A stretch of DNA of 55,978 bases from NCBI GenBank assembly GCA_024276695.1, contig JAJRWR010000007.1, forward strand, positions 1-55,978. Direction: 5' to 3'. The notes below the pieces were generated by a model. That model saw nothing but the letters and a program-made list of their open reading frames with translations, searched no databases and was not told the DNA's origin. The position numbers and the translations under genes are program-made. Below are positions 36,137 through 45,185 of the stretch, one piece after another; positions within the stretch are counted from its first letter, which is position 1; each line of letters starts with the position of its first letter. Source of the stretch: an archaeon. Lineage in GTDB: Archaea > Thermoproteota > Nitrososphaeria > Nitrososphaerales > Nitrosopumilaceae.

Positions 36137-36514
36137 ATGTTAGTAACTGAGCAAGAAATTTTAGAACTAAAAAATTTTGTATTGGAATTAAACTCAACAG
36201 AGAATAGCGCAGTAATTATTGAAGGAAAAAGAGATTCTAATGCATTAAGAAAACTAGGTTTTACAGGTAAAGTTTTAGAATTTCATAAATTTGCAGGGAT
36301 GATTGATTTTGTAGATTCTGTTGCAAAGTATGAAAGATTGATAATTCTTTTTGATAGAGACAAAAAAGGAAGAGCCCTAACTGGAAAAACAATTCAGTTA
36401 TTACAAAGAAGGACAAAAATAGATCTTTCTTTCAAAAGGAATCTTCGCATCATTACAAAGGGAAAGATAATGTTTGTTGAACAGTTAGTGAGTTACGAAT
36501 CTTATCTATCTTAA
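36137..36514 (+). CDS. Small stand-alone Toprim protein
   Basis: The protein is 125 aa. Toprim acidic residues are in place: E29 in AVIIEGKRDSNAL and D73-x-D75 in LIILFDRDKKG. It is close to the UPF0292/small Toprim group of archaea, which resemble the catalytic part of DnaG and 5S-maturase RNase M5. The biochemical role is unknown, and nucleic-acid cleavage or nucleotidyl transfer is possible. It converges on gdhA with a 2-bp gap. Confidence 0.75.
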   Translation: MLVTEQEILELKNFVLELNSTENSAVIIEGKRDSNALRKLGFTGKVLEFHKFAGMIDFVDSVAKYERLIILFDRDKKGRALTGKTIQLLQRRTKIDLSFKRNLRIITKGKIMFVEQLVSYESYLS

Positions 36515-36516
36515 GA

Positions 36517-37791
36517 TTATGGCCAAATACCTTTTTGATTAAAGGCTTCAAGTACTCGCTCTACGGCTAACACCATAGTGGCTTTTCTCATGTCAATTTT
36601 GTGCTTTTTAGTTAATGCATAAGCATCTTTGAATCCTTTCGTGATATTTTTCTCCATCTTGTTTGCAACTTCATCAAAACTCCAATAGTAGCCTTGGTTA
36701 TTTTGTACCCATTCCAAGTATGAGATACATACACCACCAGAGTTTGCCAAGATATCAGGAATTACCAAAATTTTCTTTTTATAAATAATTGGATCTGCCT
36801 CAGGTAATGTTGGACCATTTGCGGCTTCTGCAATAATTTTACATTGAAGTTTATTTGCAATTTTTGCATTGATTTGATTTTCTAATGCACCGGGAACTAG
36901 AACATCACATTTTGTTGTAAGTAATTCTTCAGTTGAGATTTTTTTACTTCCAGGAAATCCTACAACAGAGCCTTTCTTTTCTTTGTGCTCCAAAATTTTA
37001 CTGACTTTTGCGCCTTTTGGAATTGAGATTGAACCTTTAGAATCACTTACTGCAATTATCTTTGCACCCATTTTTTCCAGATATTCTCCTGCAAATGTTG
37101 ATGCATTACCAAATCCTTGTAAGACGACTTTGGCACCTTTAAGATTTAGTTTAATTGTTTTTGCAGCTTCTCTAACAGTATATGCTGCTCCCAATCCTGT
37201 TGCAACATTTCTTGCTAGTGAGCCACCCATAGAGATTGGCTTTCCGGTGATAACACCTGGAGAATATTTGTTACCGTTCAGTTTACTAAATGTATCCATA
37301 ATTTGTGTCATCTCTCTACCAGTGGTGTAAACATCAGGTGCGGGAATATCTTTTTCAGGTCCTATAATTTCAGAAATTTTGTATGCAAATTGTCGTGTTA
37401 GTCTTTCTAATTCACCATCACTGATTTTTTCAGTTTTTGGATTAACATAGATTGCACCTTTTCCTCCACCTAGAGGAATATCTACGATTGCACATTTCCA
37501 TGTCATCCATGAAGAAAGTGCCATAACTTCACGTTCCATGTATTCAACCCCACCTTCGGGATTAAAGTAACGAATACCTCCTTTGTATGGACCTCTATCA
37601 TTGTTATGTTGACTTCTAAAACCTGTGAAAATTCTAATTTTACCATTATCCATTTTTACAGGAATTTTTACTCGCATCATTTTATTTGGCATTGCCAAAT
37701 ATTCGCGTAATTCTTTGTCTTTGATTCCAATGATATCACATGCATCATTAACTTGTTTTGTTGCATTTGCAAAAGGATCGTTTTTGACCAA
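36517..37791 (-). CDS. gdhA: Glutamate dehydrogenase
   Basis: The protein is 424 aa, the usual length for hexameric archaeal GDH. The substrate-binding region is RGPYKGGIRYFNPEGG and WKCAIVDIPLGGGKGAI with the catalytic lysine segments; the dinucleotide fold is around VVLQGFGNASTFAGEYL. It interconverts glutamate and 2-oxoglutarate plus ammonium, which is central to nitrogen assimilation in an ammonia oxidiser. NAD versus NADP preference cannot be decided by eye. Confidence 0.95.
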   Translation of the reverse strand: MVKNDPFANATKQVNDACDIIGIKDKELREYLAMPNKMMRVKIPVKMDNGKIRIFTGFRSQHNNDRGPYKGGIRYFNPEGGVEYMEREVMALSSWMTWKCAIVDIPLGGGKGAIYVNPKTEKISDGELERLTRQFAYKISEIIGPEKDIPAPDVYTTGREMTQIMDTFSKLNGNKYSPGVITGKPISMGGSLARNVATGLGAAYTVREAAKTIKLNLKGAKVVLQGFGNASTFAGEYLEKMGAKIIAVSDSKGSISIPKGAKVSKILEHKEKKGSVVGFPGSKKISTEELLTTKCDVLVPGALENQINAKIANKLQCKIIAEAANGPTLPEADPIIYKKKILVIPDILANSGGVCISYLEWVQNNQGYYWSFDEVANKMEKNITKGFKDAYALTKKHKIDMRKATMVLAVERVLEAFNQKGIWP

Positions 37792-37863
37792 GACGCTTTT
37801 TCAAAATGTGCATATTATATTAACTTTAATTCAAATATTCAGATCGCTAATTCAGAAATCCAA

Positions 37864-38247
37864 TTACATGTAGACTTTGATGTGATTCATTTTTCTATCT
37901 AATTTGTCAATTGCTTCATCAAGTGCACTGATGTTGATTTCAAGAAAATTTGACAAATGAAATATTGCACCATATTTTTCACCAATTTTTGCAACCATAT
38001 TATTTTTCTCAAGGACATTCATATGATGTTGTACTGCCTTGTAATCAAGTTCAAGTTTCTGTGCTAATTGATGAGTATTGTATGGTTGATCTAGTAAATG
38101 AAAAATAATTCGTAATCGGGTAAATCCCCCCCTTGTACTCGTGAATAAGTAAAGTAAGAGTTTCCTAGTTTGTTTGTCTGTTTTTCTTTGCTCTGTAACC
38201 TGTTTTGATCTAATGATTTCTTTGAATTTTAATAGTTGATTGGTCAT
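37864..38247 (-). CDS. Winged-helix regulator (ArsR/TrmB-like)
   Basis: The protein is 127 aa from ATG 38247 (MTNQLLKF; a longer frame to 38271 is possible). The DNA-binding part is FTRLRIIFHLLDQPYNTHQLAQKLELDYKAVQHHMNVLEKNNMV (residues about 44-88, in pieces), a clear winged helix. The C-terminal helix may dimerise. It lies between gdhA and psmA on the opposite strand to psmA, with no visible effector domain. Confidence 0.65.
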   Translation of the reverse strand: MTNQLLKFKEIIRSKQVTEQRKTDKQTRKLLLYLFTSTRGGFTRLRIIFHLLDQPYNTHQLAQKLELDYKAVQHHMNVLEKNNMVAKIGEKYGAIFHLSNFLEINISALDEAIDKLDRKMNHIKVYM

Positions 38248-38358
38248 TTTTCCCGAAATTAATAAAGTCAATTTTGCTTAAAACCCTATTTCCAGATCTT
38301 TTCCATATTCAGGCAAGACAATTACCCTTAAATTGACTGAGAATGAACTCGTGATATT

Positions 38359-39084
38359 ATGATGGCATCACGCGGTTATGATATGACTCCTACAATGTAT
38401 TCACCAGATGGTAGAATATATCAAGTCGAATATGCTATTGAGACTGTAAAAAGAGGAACATTAGCCTTAGGAATTAGTACTAAAGACGGAGTAATCATGG
38501 CAGTTGAAGAAAAACCTCGTACATTACAAACTAGTAATATTACTCAAAAAATTTTCCAAGTTGATTATCATATTGGCGTTGCAGCAGCAGGTTATATTCC
38601 AGATGCTCGTGTTCAGGTAGATAGTGCAAGATTTTTCTCACAAGGAAATAGAATGACCTATGATGAATCCGTTGAAGTTGCAACAGTTGCAAAGCATCTA
38701 GCAGATCAAGCTCATCAATTTACACAATATGGCGGAGTACGTCCAAATGGAGTTTCCATGATTATTGCAGGAATTGATCAAAAAGGAGAATCAATCTATG
38801 TTACAGATCCTAGTGGAGCATATGTTCAATTTGCAGCAATTTCAATTGGTGCAGGTTCTGATGATGTAAATGCATTTTTAGAAGAACATTACAGAGAGAA
38901 TTTGAGTTTGGATGATGCAGCAGCTTTAGCTATAGCAGCAATTAATCTTAAAACAGAAGCAAAAGATGGTGTCAACCACATAAAAATGGCCAAAATCACA
39001 TCTAAAGCAAAAATCTTTGAGAAAGTTTCAGAATCATATTTACAAAATTATTCTAAAAACGCATCAAAGTTTGTTCCACAGTAA
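38359..39084 (+). CDS. psmA: 20S proteasome alpha subunit
   Basis: The protein is 241 aa. The N-terminus has the alpha-subunit signature GYDMTPTMYSPDGRIYQVEYAIETVKRG (in pieces: MYSPDGRIYQVEYA), including the helix that gates the ring. It lacks the catalytic N-terminal Thr of beta subunits, as expected. It forms the outer rings of the proteasome. Length is typical. A methyltransferase gene follows after 48 bp in the same direction. Confidence 0.95.
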   Translation: MMASRGYDMTPTMYSPDGRIYQVEYAIETVKRGTLALGISTKDGVIMAVEEKPRTLQTSNITQKIFQVDYHIGVAAAGYIPDARVQVDSARFFSQGNRMTYDESVEVATVAKHLADQAHQFTQYGGVRPNGVSMIIAGIDQKGESIYVTDPSGAYVQFAAISIGAGSDDVNAFLEEHYRENLSLDDAAALAIAAINLKTEAKDGVNHIKMAKITSKAKIFEKVSESYLQNYSKNASKFVPQ

Positions 39085-39132
39085 AATCTTTGATTTGGAA
39101 ACTATTCAAACAAGCATATTAAGACGACAGAT

Positions 39133-39822
39133 ATGGGTTTAGGAAGTTATTGGGGAGAAGTAATAGAAGTACTTCGAGAGATTATTCCAATTTATGATAA
39201 AGTTAATTCTATAATTTCATTAGGTAAAGATAAAGAACATAGAATTCGTGGAATTTCACAAAGAGTATTCCCAGGTAACAAAATTCTAGATGCAGGTTCA
39301 GGTTTTGGCAATATGTCAAAAACAGCAATGAAGTTAACTGATGATAAAATCTCAATTACACTTTATGATCCACTCGTACCAATGTTGAAAAATACAGGTA
39401 CATTTTTTGAAAAAACACCAGATATGGCAAATGGTGTTTTTGAGCACATTCCGTTTCAAGACGAAGAATTTGATGCAGTATTATGTGGTTATTCTTTAAG
39501 AGATGCAATCAATTTGAGAATTGCAATCTCTGAAATTCACAGAGTGTTGAAAAAAGATGGGAGATTTGTAATTGTAGATTTAGGGAAGCCAGATGAAGCA
39601 TTTTTCAGAGCAGGTGTTTCATTTTATCTCAGATGTATTCTACCTATTCTTGCATTTGCAGCAGGTGGAAGATTGGGATTAAAATTTGGTACACTTTATG
39701 GAACATACAAGAGATGGCCACAAAACAAAAAGCTAGAACAGTTAATCTTAGAAAAATTCTCAAGAGTAGAGTTTGAGAAAGATCTTATGGGTGGGGCAAT
39801 AATGGTTGCCGCATACAAATGA
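39133..39822 (+). CDS. Class I AdoMet methyltransferase (UbiE/MenG-like)
   Basis: The protein is 229 aa. The AdoMet-binding motif I is ILDAGSGFGNMS, motif II includes YDPLV and a later hydrophobic strand FDAVLCGYSLRDAINL, then IHRVLKKDGRFVIVDLGKP, all typical of the UbiE/COQ5 group. That family C-methylates quinone precursors, and thaumarchaea make menaquinone-like quinones, so a quinone role is plausible. The next gene (MFS) overlaps its end by 4 nt. Confidence 0.8.
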   Translation: MGLGSYWGEVIEVLREIIPIYDKVNSIISLGKDKEHRIRGISQRVFPGNKILDAGSGFGNMSKTAMKLTDDKISITLYDPLVPMLKNTGTFFEKTPDMANGVFEHIPFQDEEFDAVLCGYSLRDAINLRIAISEIHRVLKKDGRFVIVDLGKPDEAFFRAGVSFYLRCILPILAFAAGGRLGLKFGTLYGTYKRWPQNKKLEQLILEKFSRVEFEKDLMGGAIMVAAYK

Positions 39823-40973
39823 ACAGAGTTCTCATACTTGTTAACATCACAGGTTTAATCATAGGTATTTCATATGGATTACACGGTCCAATTTTACCAG
39901 TATTTGCAAAAAATATCATAGGCGCAACATATTCTGAATTGGGATTAATTGGATTAACAAATTTTATTCCTTACATGTTCATTCCGCTTTTTGTAGGAAT
40001 TTTACTTGATAGAATCAACAACGGATATTTGCTAACAATAGGTGTTGCTATTAATTCTGCATCAATTTATCTTCTATCAATTGCACAATCAGTTCCAGAA
40101 ATTATGGGATTTAGAATAATGACAGGTGTTGCACATGCATTTTTTTGGCCTCCATGTGAAGCAATTATTTCAAATGAAAGTTCTGAGCAAAACAGGGTAA
40201 AACACATCTCATGGTTTACAATGTTTTTTGTAATTGGATTCATGATAGGACCATTACTAGGTTCAGTATTACTAGAAGGTCTAGATGTAACATATAGAGT
40301 TCTGTTCCAAATTGCAGCATTTATTCTTGCATCAGCAATAATTTCGTCACTTTTAGCCTCAAGAAAAAATATAAAGAAACACCATGAACGGTTTTCATTT
40401 TCATCCATTAAAGAAATGAAGAGATTTCCTGAAGTTATCATATTATTGATTTTTTGTACATCTTCTTTTGGAATAATTCTTACAATTTATCCAGCATTTC
40501 TCAATGACAATGGAATGTCTGCTACAGATATTTTGCTATTGTATTTTGTTTTTGGAATATCACGAGTTGTATCTCTTGCATTGGTAGGAAAGTTTGCAAG
40601 GAGGACAAGTCAAACTTTGATTGCAGGAACTGTTGCCATATCAGCAGGATTAGCAATGTCTATTGTTGCAGATTCAACCATTACTTTTGGAATTGCTTTA
40701 GTTCTAATGGGATTTGGATTTAGCATATTTTTCCCATTAACTTTAGAGATTATTTTGAGTAAAACTCGAAAAGGGATTTCAGGAAAAATTATTGGTGCAT
40801 ATGAAACAATTTTTGGGATGGGTTGGGCAATAGGACCAACTATTGGAGGTCCGATTACACAATCATTTGGAAATGAAACACCATACGTTGTATTTTGTAT
40901 TATAGGTATTGGAATCACACTATTTGCAATAACAGCTAGAAAGAAACTAGAACCACGGAGGATCTCGAATTAG
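39819..40973 (+). CDS. Major facilitator superfamily transporter
   Basis: The protein is 384 aa with about 12 hydrophobic segments. The first loop after segment 2 shows FVGILLDRINNG and a later GFRIMTGVAHAFFWP, as in drug/metabolite MFS carriers. The start overlaps the methyltransferase end (ATGA), so the two are co-translated, which could hint at a joint lipid or quinone role. It converges with the PII gene (4-bp overlap). Substrate unknown. Confidence 0.82.
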   Translation: MNRVLILVNITGLIIGISYGLHGPILPVFAKNIIGATYSELGLIGLTNFIPYMFIPLFVGILLDRINNGYLLTIGVAINSASIYLLSIAQSVPEIMGFRIMTGVAHAFFWPPCEAIISNESSEQNRVKHISWFTMFFVIGFMIGPLLGSVLLEGLDVTYRVLFQIAAFILASAIISSLLASRKNIKKHHERFSFSSIKEMKRFPEVIILLIFCTSSFGIILTIYPAFLNDNGMSATDILLLYFVFGISRVVSLALVGKFARRTSQTLIAGTVAISAGLAMSIVADSTITFGIALVLMGFGFSIFFPLTLEIILSKTRKGISGKIIGAYETIFGMGWAIGPTIGGPITQSFGNETPYVVFCIIGIGITLFAITARKKLEPRRISN

Positions 40974-41284
40974 ATATCCATTGTTCCACGTTTTTTTGTG
41001 CAAATGTCAAGTGCATCAACTATATCAGATACGAAGACCTTGCCATCACCTTTAGTTCCAGAGCAAGCAACATTTGCAATTGCATTTATCACATCATCTA
41101 GTTTAGGATCATCTACAACACAAATGATCATATCTCTACTGAAATATTGTCCAACTAGAGGAGGATCTTGTGCACCTTGTCCTTGAACCTGATGAACAGT
41201 TACACCGCCAACACCAACCTTTTTGATTGCAGCAATTACTGCATCTTTAGATCCGGGTTGAACGATTGCTTCTATTTTTTTCAT
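40970..41284 (-). CDS. PII family signalling protein with shortened T-loop
   Basis: The protein is 104 aa against about 112 for GlnB/GlnK. Conserved frame: MKKIEAIVQP at the start, AIKKVGVGGVTVHQVQGQG, IICVVDD, and C-terminal GDGKVFVSDIVDALDICT with the ATP-binding GDGK. Between GQG and DMIICVV the T-loop is only about 13 residues (AQDPPLVGQYFSRD), without the usual Tyr-bearing segment that is uridylylated and inserts into ammonium channels. It may signal to another partner. No amt gene is adjacent. Confidence 0.82.
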   Translation of the reverse strand: MKKIEAIVQPGSKDAVIAAIKKVGVGGVTVHQVQGQGAQDPPLVGQYFSRDMIICVVDDPKLDDVINAIANVACSGTKGDGKVFVSDIVDALDICTKKRGTMDI

Positions 41285-41412
41285 AAAAATTATCAGTTCT
41301 GAATTTATTTAAATCAACAAGTACTTCTCATTTCTGATATTCAACAAGAAATTATTAGTTTAGGCACAAATTTCGTCATTACGTTTAATTTCAAATTAGA
41401 TCATATCAGATC

Positions 41413-41760
41413 ATGATGAATTATTCACTGAATATTGGAGGTAGTGAATGGATGATCATAATTTTCGTGGCAATAGTTTTGATTTTAGGTACAGGAAAAC
41501 TTCCAGGAGCTGCAAGAAAAATGGGTAAAGCAGTAAATGAATACAACAAAGCCAAAAATGAAATTCAAGACCAGATCAAAGAAGCAACAGAAGAGATTCC
41601 TAAAATTTCAGGACCTGTTGAAACAGAACGAGAAAAGTTAGAGATGATTGCAAAAACAGCAGGAGTAAAAATTGAAGGAAAAACAAATGATGAACTAAGA
41701 GAAAGTATCGCACTAAAAATGGGACAAAAAAGAACAGATGCGCCTGAAAAAAAGGAATAG
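41413..41760 (+). CDS. tatA: TatA-type twin-arginine translocase subunit
   Basis: The protein is 115 aa. A single N-terminal membrane helix (residues 12-29, WMIIIFVAIVLILGTGKLP) is followed by the amphipathic helix GAARKMGKAVNEYNKAKNE and an acidic tail with a C-terminal KLEMIAKTAGVKIEGKTNDEL module. TatA oligomers open the membrane for folded exported proteins, such as cofactor-bearing cupredoxins. A start two codons apart (ATGATG) cannot be decided. No tatC is visible nearby. Confidence 0.85.
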   Translation: MMNYSLNIGGSEWMIIIFVAIVLILGTGKLPGAARKMGKAVNEYNKAKNEIQDQIKEATEEIPKISGPVETEREKLEMIAKTAGVKIEGKTNDELRESIALKMGQKRTDAPEKKE

Positions 41761-41761
41761 T

Positions 41762-42550
41762 CTATTTTGATTTTTTAATTCTATATGTATTTGTGTCAAG
41801 TCGTTTTTTTGCAAATTTGTAATAGTCTGGAACTATTTCAAATCCAAGATATTTTCTTTTTAAAGATTTGCTAACCACTGCAACTTGACCTGAACCAAGA
41901 AATGGATCAAACACAATATCATTCTTTTCACTGGAATATTCTAATAATTTCTTAATTATTTCAGATGGCAATTTTGTAGGGGTTTTTTCATCCCCTGTCC
42001 AATATTCTCTTTTGATATTCCATACATCTTCCTTGTCCCCATAGTGAAGGCTACGTCCACCAGTAGTTTTTTCATCTTTTTTGAACCTAGAAAATGGGAA
42101 AAATTTTCGTTTCTTATCGTCTTTGCAAACGTAAAGACAATGATAGTGAGAAGTAACAAATTTCCTTTTAGTTACCACACCAAATTGATATTTCCAGATT
42201 ACATGATTTACGGTAGTAAATCCAACGTCATCTAGTGCACGTAAAATATCTTTAAGATTATTCCATCCTGAAAATACATACATACTTCCTGAATCCTTTA
42301 AGATTCGAAAAACTTCACTCATCCAATCAAATGTAAAATCATAATAATCCTCAGGATTGATTTCATTATATCCAGATAAAACCCTAGAAGATGTTCTATT
42401 GTAATTTGCTTTTTTAGCCTTGAAGTTTATGGCAAAAGGAGGATCAGTGATTACAAGATCAATTTTATTTTTAGGGATAGAATTCATCCCTTCAATGCAA
42501 TTTTGATTGTAAATTTTATTGATTTCTATTTTTTTCAATTTTAAATTCAA
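41762..42550 (-). CDS. Solitary DNA methyltransferase (N4-cytosine/N6-adenine type)
   Basis: The protein is 262 aa. The catalytic motif DPPF is at 36-39 (LVITDPPFAINF), and the AdoMet-binding FDPFLGSGQVAVVS lies near the C-terminus, the order of beta-class methylases. Tail LKRKYLGFEIVPDYYKFAKKRL is typical. It modifies DNA, and target sequence cannot be inferred. No restriction endonuclease is adjacent, so it is an orphan methylase or its partner lies elsewhere. It is divergent to the helicase gene, sharing an 82-bp spacer. Confidence 0.88.
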   Translation of the reverse strand: MNLKLKKIEINKIYNQNCIEGMNSIPKNKIDLVITDPPFAINFKAKKANYNRTSSRVLSGYNEINPEDYYDFTFDWMSEVFRILKDSGSMYVFSGWNNLKDILRALDDVGFTTVNHVIWKYQFGVVTKRKFVTSHYHCLYVCKDDKKRKFFPFSRFKKDEKTTGGRSLHYGDKEDVWNIKREYWTGDEKTPTKLPSEIIKKLLEYSSEKNDIVFDPFLGSGQVAVVSKSLKRKYLGFEIVPDYYKFAKKRLDTNTYRIKKSK

Positions 42551-42632
42551 GACTTCGTTCTATCTTAATAATGTCATGGGTCAAAATAGCTACCAAACAA
42601 TAAATCAGTAATCATTTCTCATAAAATAGATC

Positions 42633-45143
42633 ATGAAGTTCTCATGTCCCAAATGTAAATCAAAAATAGGAATTCAAAAAACATTCAATAAAAAAATGCA
42701 CGTATCCTGTGAAAACTGTGGCATTGAGGATCTTTTGGAATTTTCAAAGAATGCTGATGAAGTATTTCTTGAATTTCTTTCTAGATTTGACAAAGGGCTA
42801 GTAACAGAAAGCGGGTTATCTGAGGGACTCAAAGGTGAAGGAATTGTCAGAGGAGAAAATGAAATTAAAGAGATGATTGGAGATAACAAACCAGATAAAA
42901 TTACAGAAAAAATTCTGTATTCAAAAAAAGATTATATCTCACAATACAAAGTTTTGAGCAATCCTGAGCCTAAAATGGGCTGTAAAGTAGAAGATTTGGG
43001 ATTAGATGAATCAATAATAAAACATCTCAAGGAATTAAAAATAGATCAATTTTACAAATTTCAACAAGATTCAATTGAAGAAATAATATTTGGAGAAAAT
43101 GTTGTAATTGAGGCACCTACTGCATCTGGAAAAACAGAAGCATTTTTGATTCCTGTAATTCAAAGAATAAAAAAAGATGGAAGTGATGGCAATGTTTTTG
43201 CGATTTTTGTATATCCAACGAAAGCATTAGCACGTGATCAATACCCAAAAATTCAGGAATTTGCAGAAATAATAAGAATTAAAACCAAAGTCTTTGACGG
43301 AGATACGAAATTAGAAGAGCGTAGGGAAATAATAGATAATCCCCCTCATATTTTGATTACAAATTTTGATGTTCTACATTATCATATGTGGCATCAAACA
43401 AAATTTTCATCATTACTAGCATCAACTAGAATTCTTGTAACAGATGAGGCCCACGTATATTCAGGAATTTTTGGAACAAATGTTCATTATATAATTAAAA
43501 GACTAAAGAGGATTTGTACCAACAAATTGCAGTTTGTGGCAGCTTCTGCCACACTTGATGATGCACAAGGATTCTGTCAAAAGTTGTTTGGTGAAAAGAT
43601 GCAGAAGATTCAAGGATCTGGAAAAAAAGGCAGAACAGATTTTGCAATGTTGTTTCCATCACTTCGAACACAAAGGGCTCTGATGGTGGAATTGACAAAG
43701 AAATTAACTCAGAAAAATCACAAGACAATGGTTTTCAATAATTCACATCTAAATTCTGAATTACTAGCAATACAAGCAAAAAAACAAAAAGTGAACATCA
43801 AAGTTCACAGGGCAGGATTGATGGCAAATTATAGAACATCAGTTGAAAGACAATTCAAAGATGACAGTTTACAGGCGATTTCATGTACTCCTACGCTTGA
43901 ATTAGGCATAGATGTAGGCAATGTCGATTGTGTCATATCATCTACCATTCCAGTAAACAGACTAATTCAAAGAATCGGAAGAGCAGCAAGAAAAGGTCAG
44001 AGAGGATATGCATTTTTGGTATTAGGAAATGATCCAATATCACAATATTACAAGAATCATCCTGATGACTATTTTGAAGATATTGAAAAAATATACATCG
44101 ACCCCAAGAATCCATTTGTTGAAGAATTTCAAGTGTTGGCAATGGCATGTGACATGCCAATATCAAAACATGAACTAAAAGAGCATAAAGAAGTTATTGA
44201 ATATCATATTATTAACGAAAATCTAAAAGAGTTCAACAATAGAATCATTCCAAATTTTGATAAAATTAATTCAATGTTAAATGATTACAGTATAAGAGGA
44301 ATTGGAAAGTCAATAGATATTTTCTTAGATGGAAAAAAAGTAGGTGACAGAGTATTACCTATTGCATTAGAAGAATTATACAAGGATGCAATCTATTTTC
44401 TAGCTGGTATTCGTTACAAGGTAAAAGAATTTAATTATCCAAAAAACAATTATGCAAAACTAGAACGAATTCCAAGGGATTACCCATACTATACAAAATC
44501 ATTAACAGAAGAATGGCCAACAATTGAAACAGTCTTTGAGAGAAGAAACGCAAATGGTATAGAAGTTGCATTTTGTAAATTACATATAGAAAAAAAGGTA
44601 TACGGTTATGTCAATATTGAATTAGGGCAAGAAATAACTCAAGGTGAAAAAGTTCAACTTGACACTACATTAGAATATGATTTTGTTACAAAGGGAATTG
44701 TATTTCATGCACCAAGACCTCTTAAAATAATTGAAGAGTCAGAAGATGAAGAATATACAGAAGCTAGTGGATATCATGCGACAGAGCATATTGTAATTGA
44801 AGGAAGCAACATGATCACTGGAGGAGTATCACAAGACTTGGGAGGTATATCATTAGGCACTTCAGGCTTGATTTTCATATATGATGGAGCAATTGGAGGA
44901 AGTGGTGCAAGTAAAGCTCTCTATGACAGATTTGAAAAAGCTCTAGAACGTAGCATGTTCATTGTAAAGGAATGTCCTTGCAAAAATGAATCAGGATGTC
45001 CAAGATGTACATTCTCTTACAGATGCGGTAACAATAATGAATATCTCCACAAATATTCGGCGTTGGAAATTTTGGAGAGGATTAATTCAGGTGAAAAAAC
45101 AGAGTTGATAGATCCTATTGAAGGGGACAAACCTCTAGTATGA
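42633..45143 (+). CDS. SF2 DEAH-box helicase with C-terminal MZB/DUF1998 domain (MrfA/Hrq1-like)
   Basis: The protein is 836 aa. An N-terminal zinc ribbon uses C5/C8 and C26/C29. Helicase motifs: I APTASGKT (161-168), Ia YPTKALARDQ, II TDEAHVYSG, III ASATL, V-VI TPTLELGIDVG and QRIGRAARKGQ. The C-terminus has the DUF1998 (MZB) region with GAIGGSGASKALYDRF and the four-Cys ECPCKNESGCPRC. MrfA- and Hrq1-type helicases unwind 3'-5' and take part in DNA crosslink repair. It is divergent to the DNA methyltransferase. The family is clear; the repair role is inferred. Confidence 0.87.
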   Translation: MKFSCPKCKSKIGIQKTFNKKMHVSCENCGIEDLLEFSKNADEVFLEFLSRFDKGLVTESGLSEGLKGEGIVRGENEIKEMIGDNKPDKITEKILYSKKDYISQYKVLSNPEPKMGCKVEDLGLDESIIKHLKELKIDQFYKFQQDSIEEIIFGENVVIEAPTASGKTEAFLIPVIQRIKKDGSDGNVFAIFVYPTKALARDQYPKIQEFAEIIRIKTKVFDGDTKLEERREIIDNPPHILITNFDVLHYHMWHQTKFSSLLASTRILVTDEAHVYSGIFGTNVHYIIKRLKRICTNKLQFVAASATLDDAQGFCQKLFGEKMQKIQGSGKKGRTDFAMLFPSLRTQRALMVELTKKLTQKNHKTMVFNNSHLNSELLAIQAKKQKVNIKVHRAGLMANYRTSVERQFKDDSLQAISCTPTLELGIDVGNVDCVISSTIPVNRLIQRIGRAARKGQRGYAFLVLGNDPISQYYKNHPDDYFEDIEKIYIDPKNPFVEEFQVLAMACDMPISKHELKEHKEVIEYHIINENLKEFNNRIIPNFDKINSMLNDYSIRGIGKSIDIFLDGKKVGDRVLPIALEELYKDAIYFLAGIRYKVKEFNYPKNNYAKLERIPRDYPYYTKSLTEEWPTIETVFERRNANGIEVAFCKLHIEKKVYGYVNIELGQEITQGEKVQLDTTLEYDFVTKGIVFHAPRPLKIIEESEDEEYTEASGYHATEHIVIEGSNMITGGVSQDLGGISLGTSGLIFIYDGAIGGSGASKALYDRFEKALERSMFIVKECPCKNESGCPRCTFSYRCGNNNEYLHKYSALEILERINSGEKTELIDPIEGDKPLV

Positions 45144-45185
45144 TTAATCAAAATGGGATAAATATAACAAGAATCTAAAATCAAC

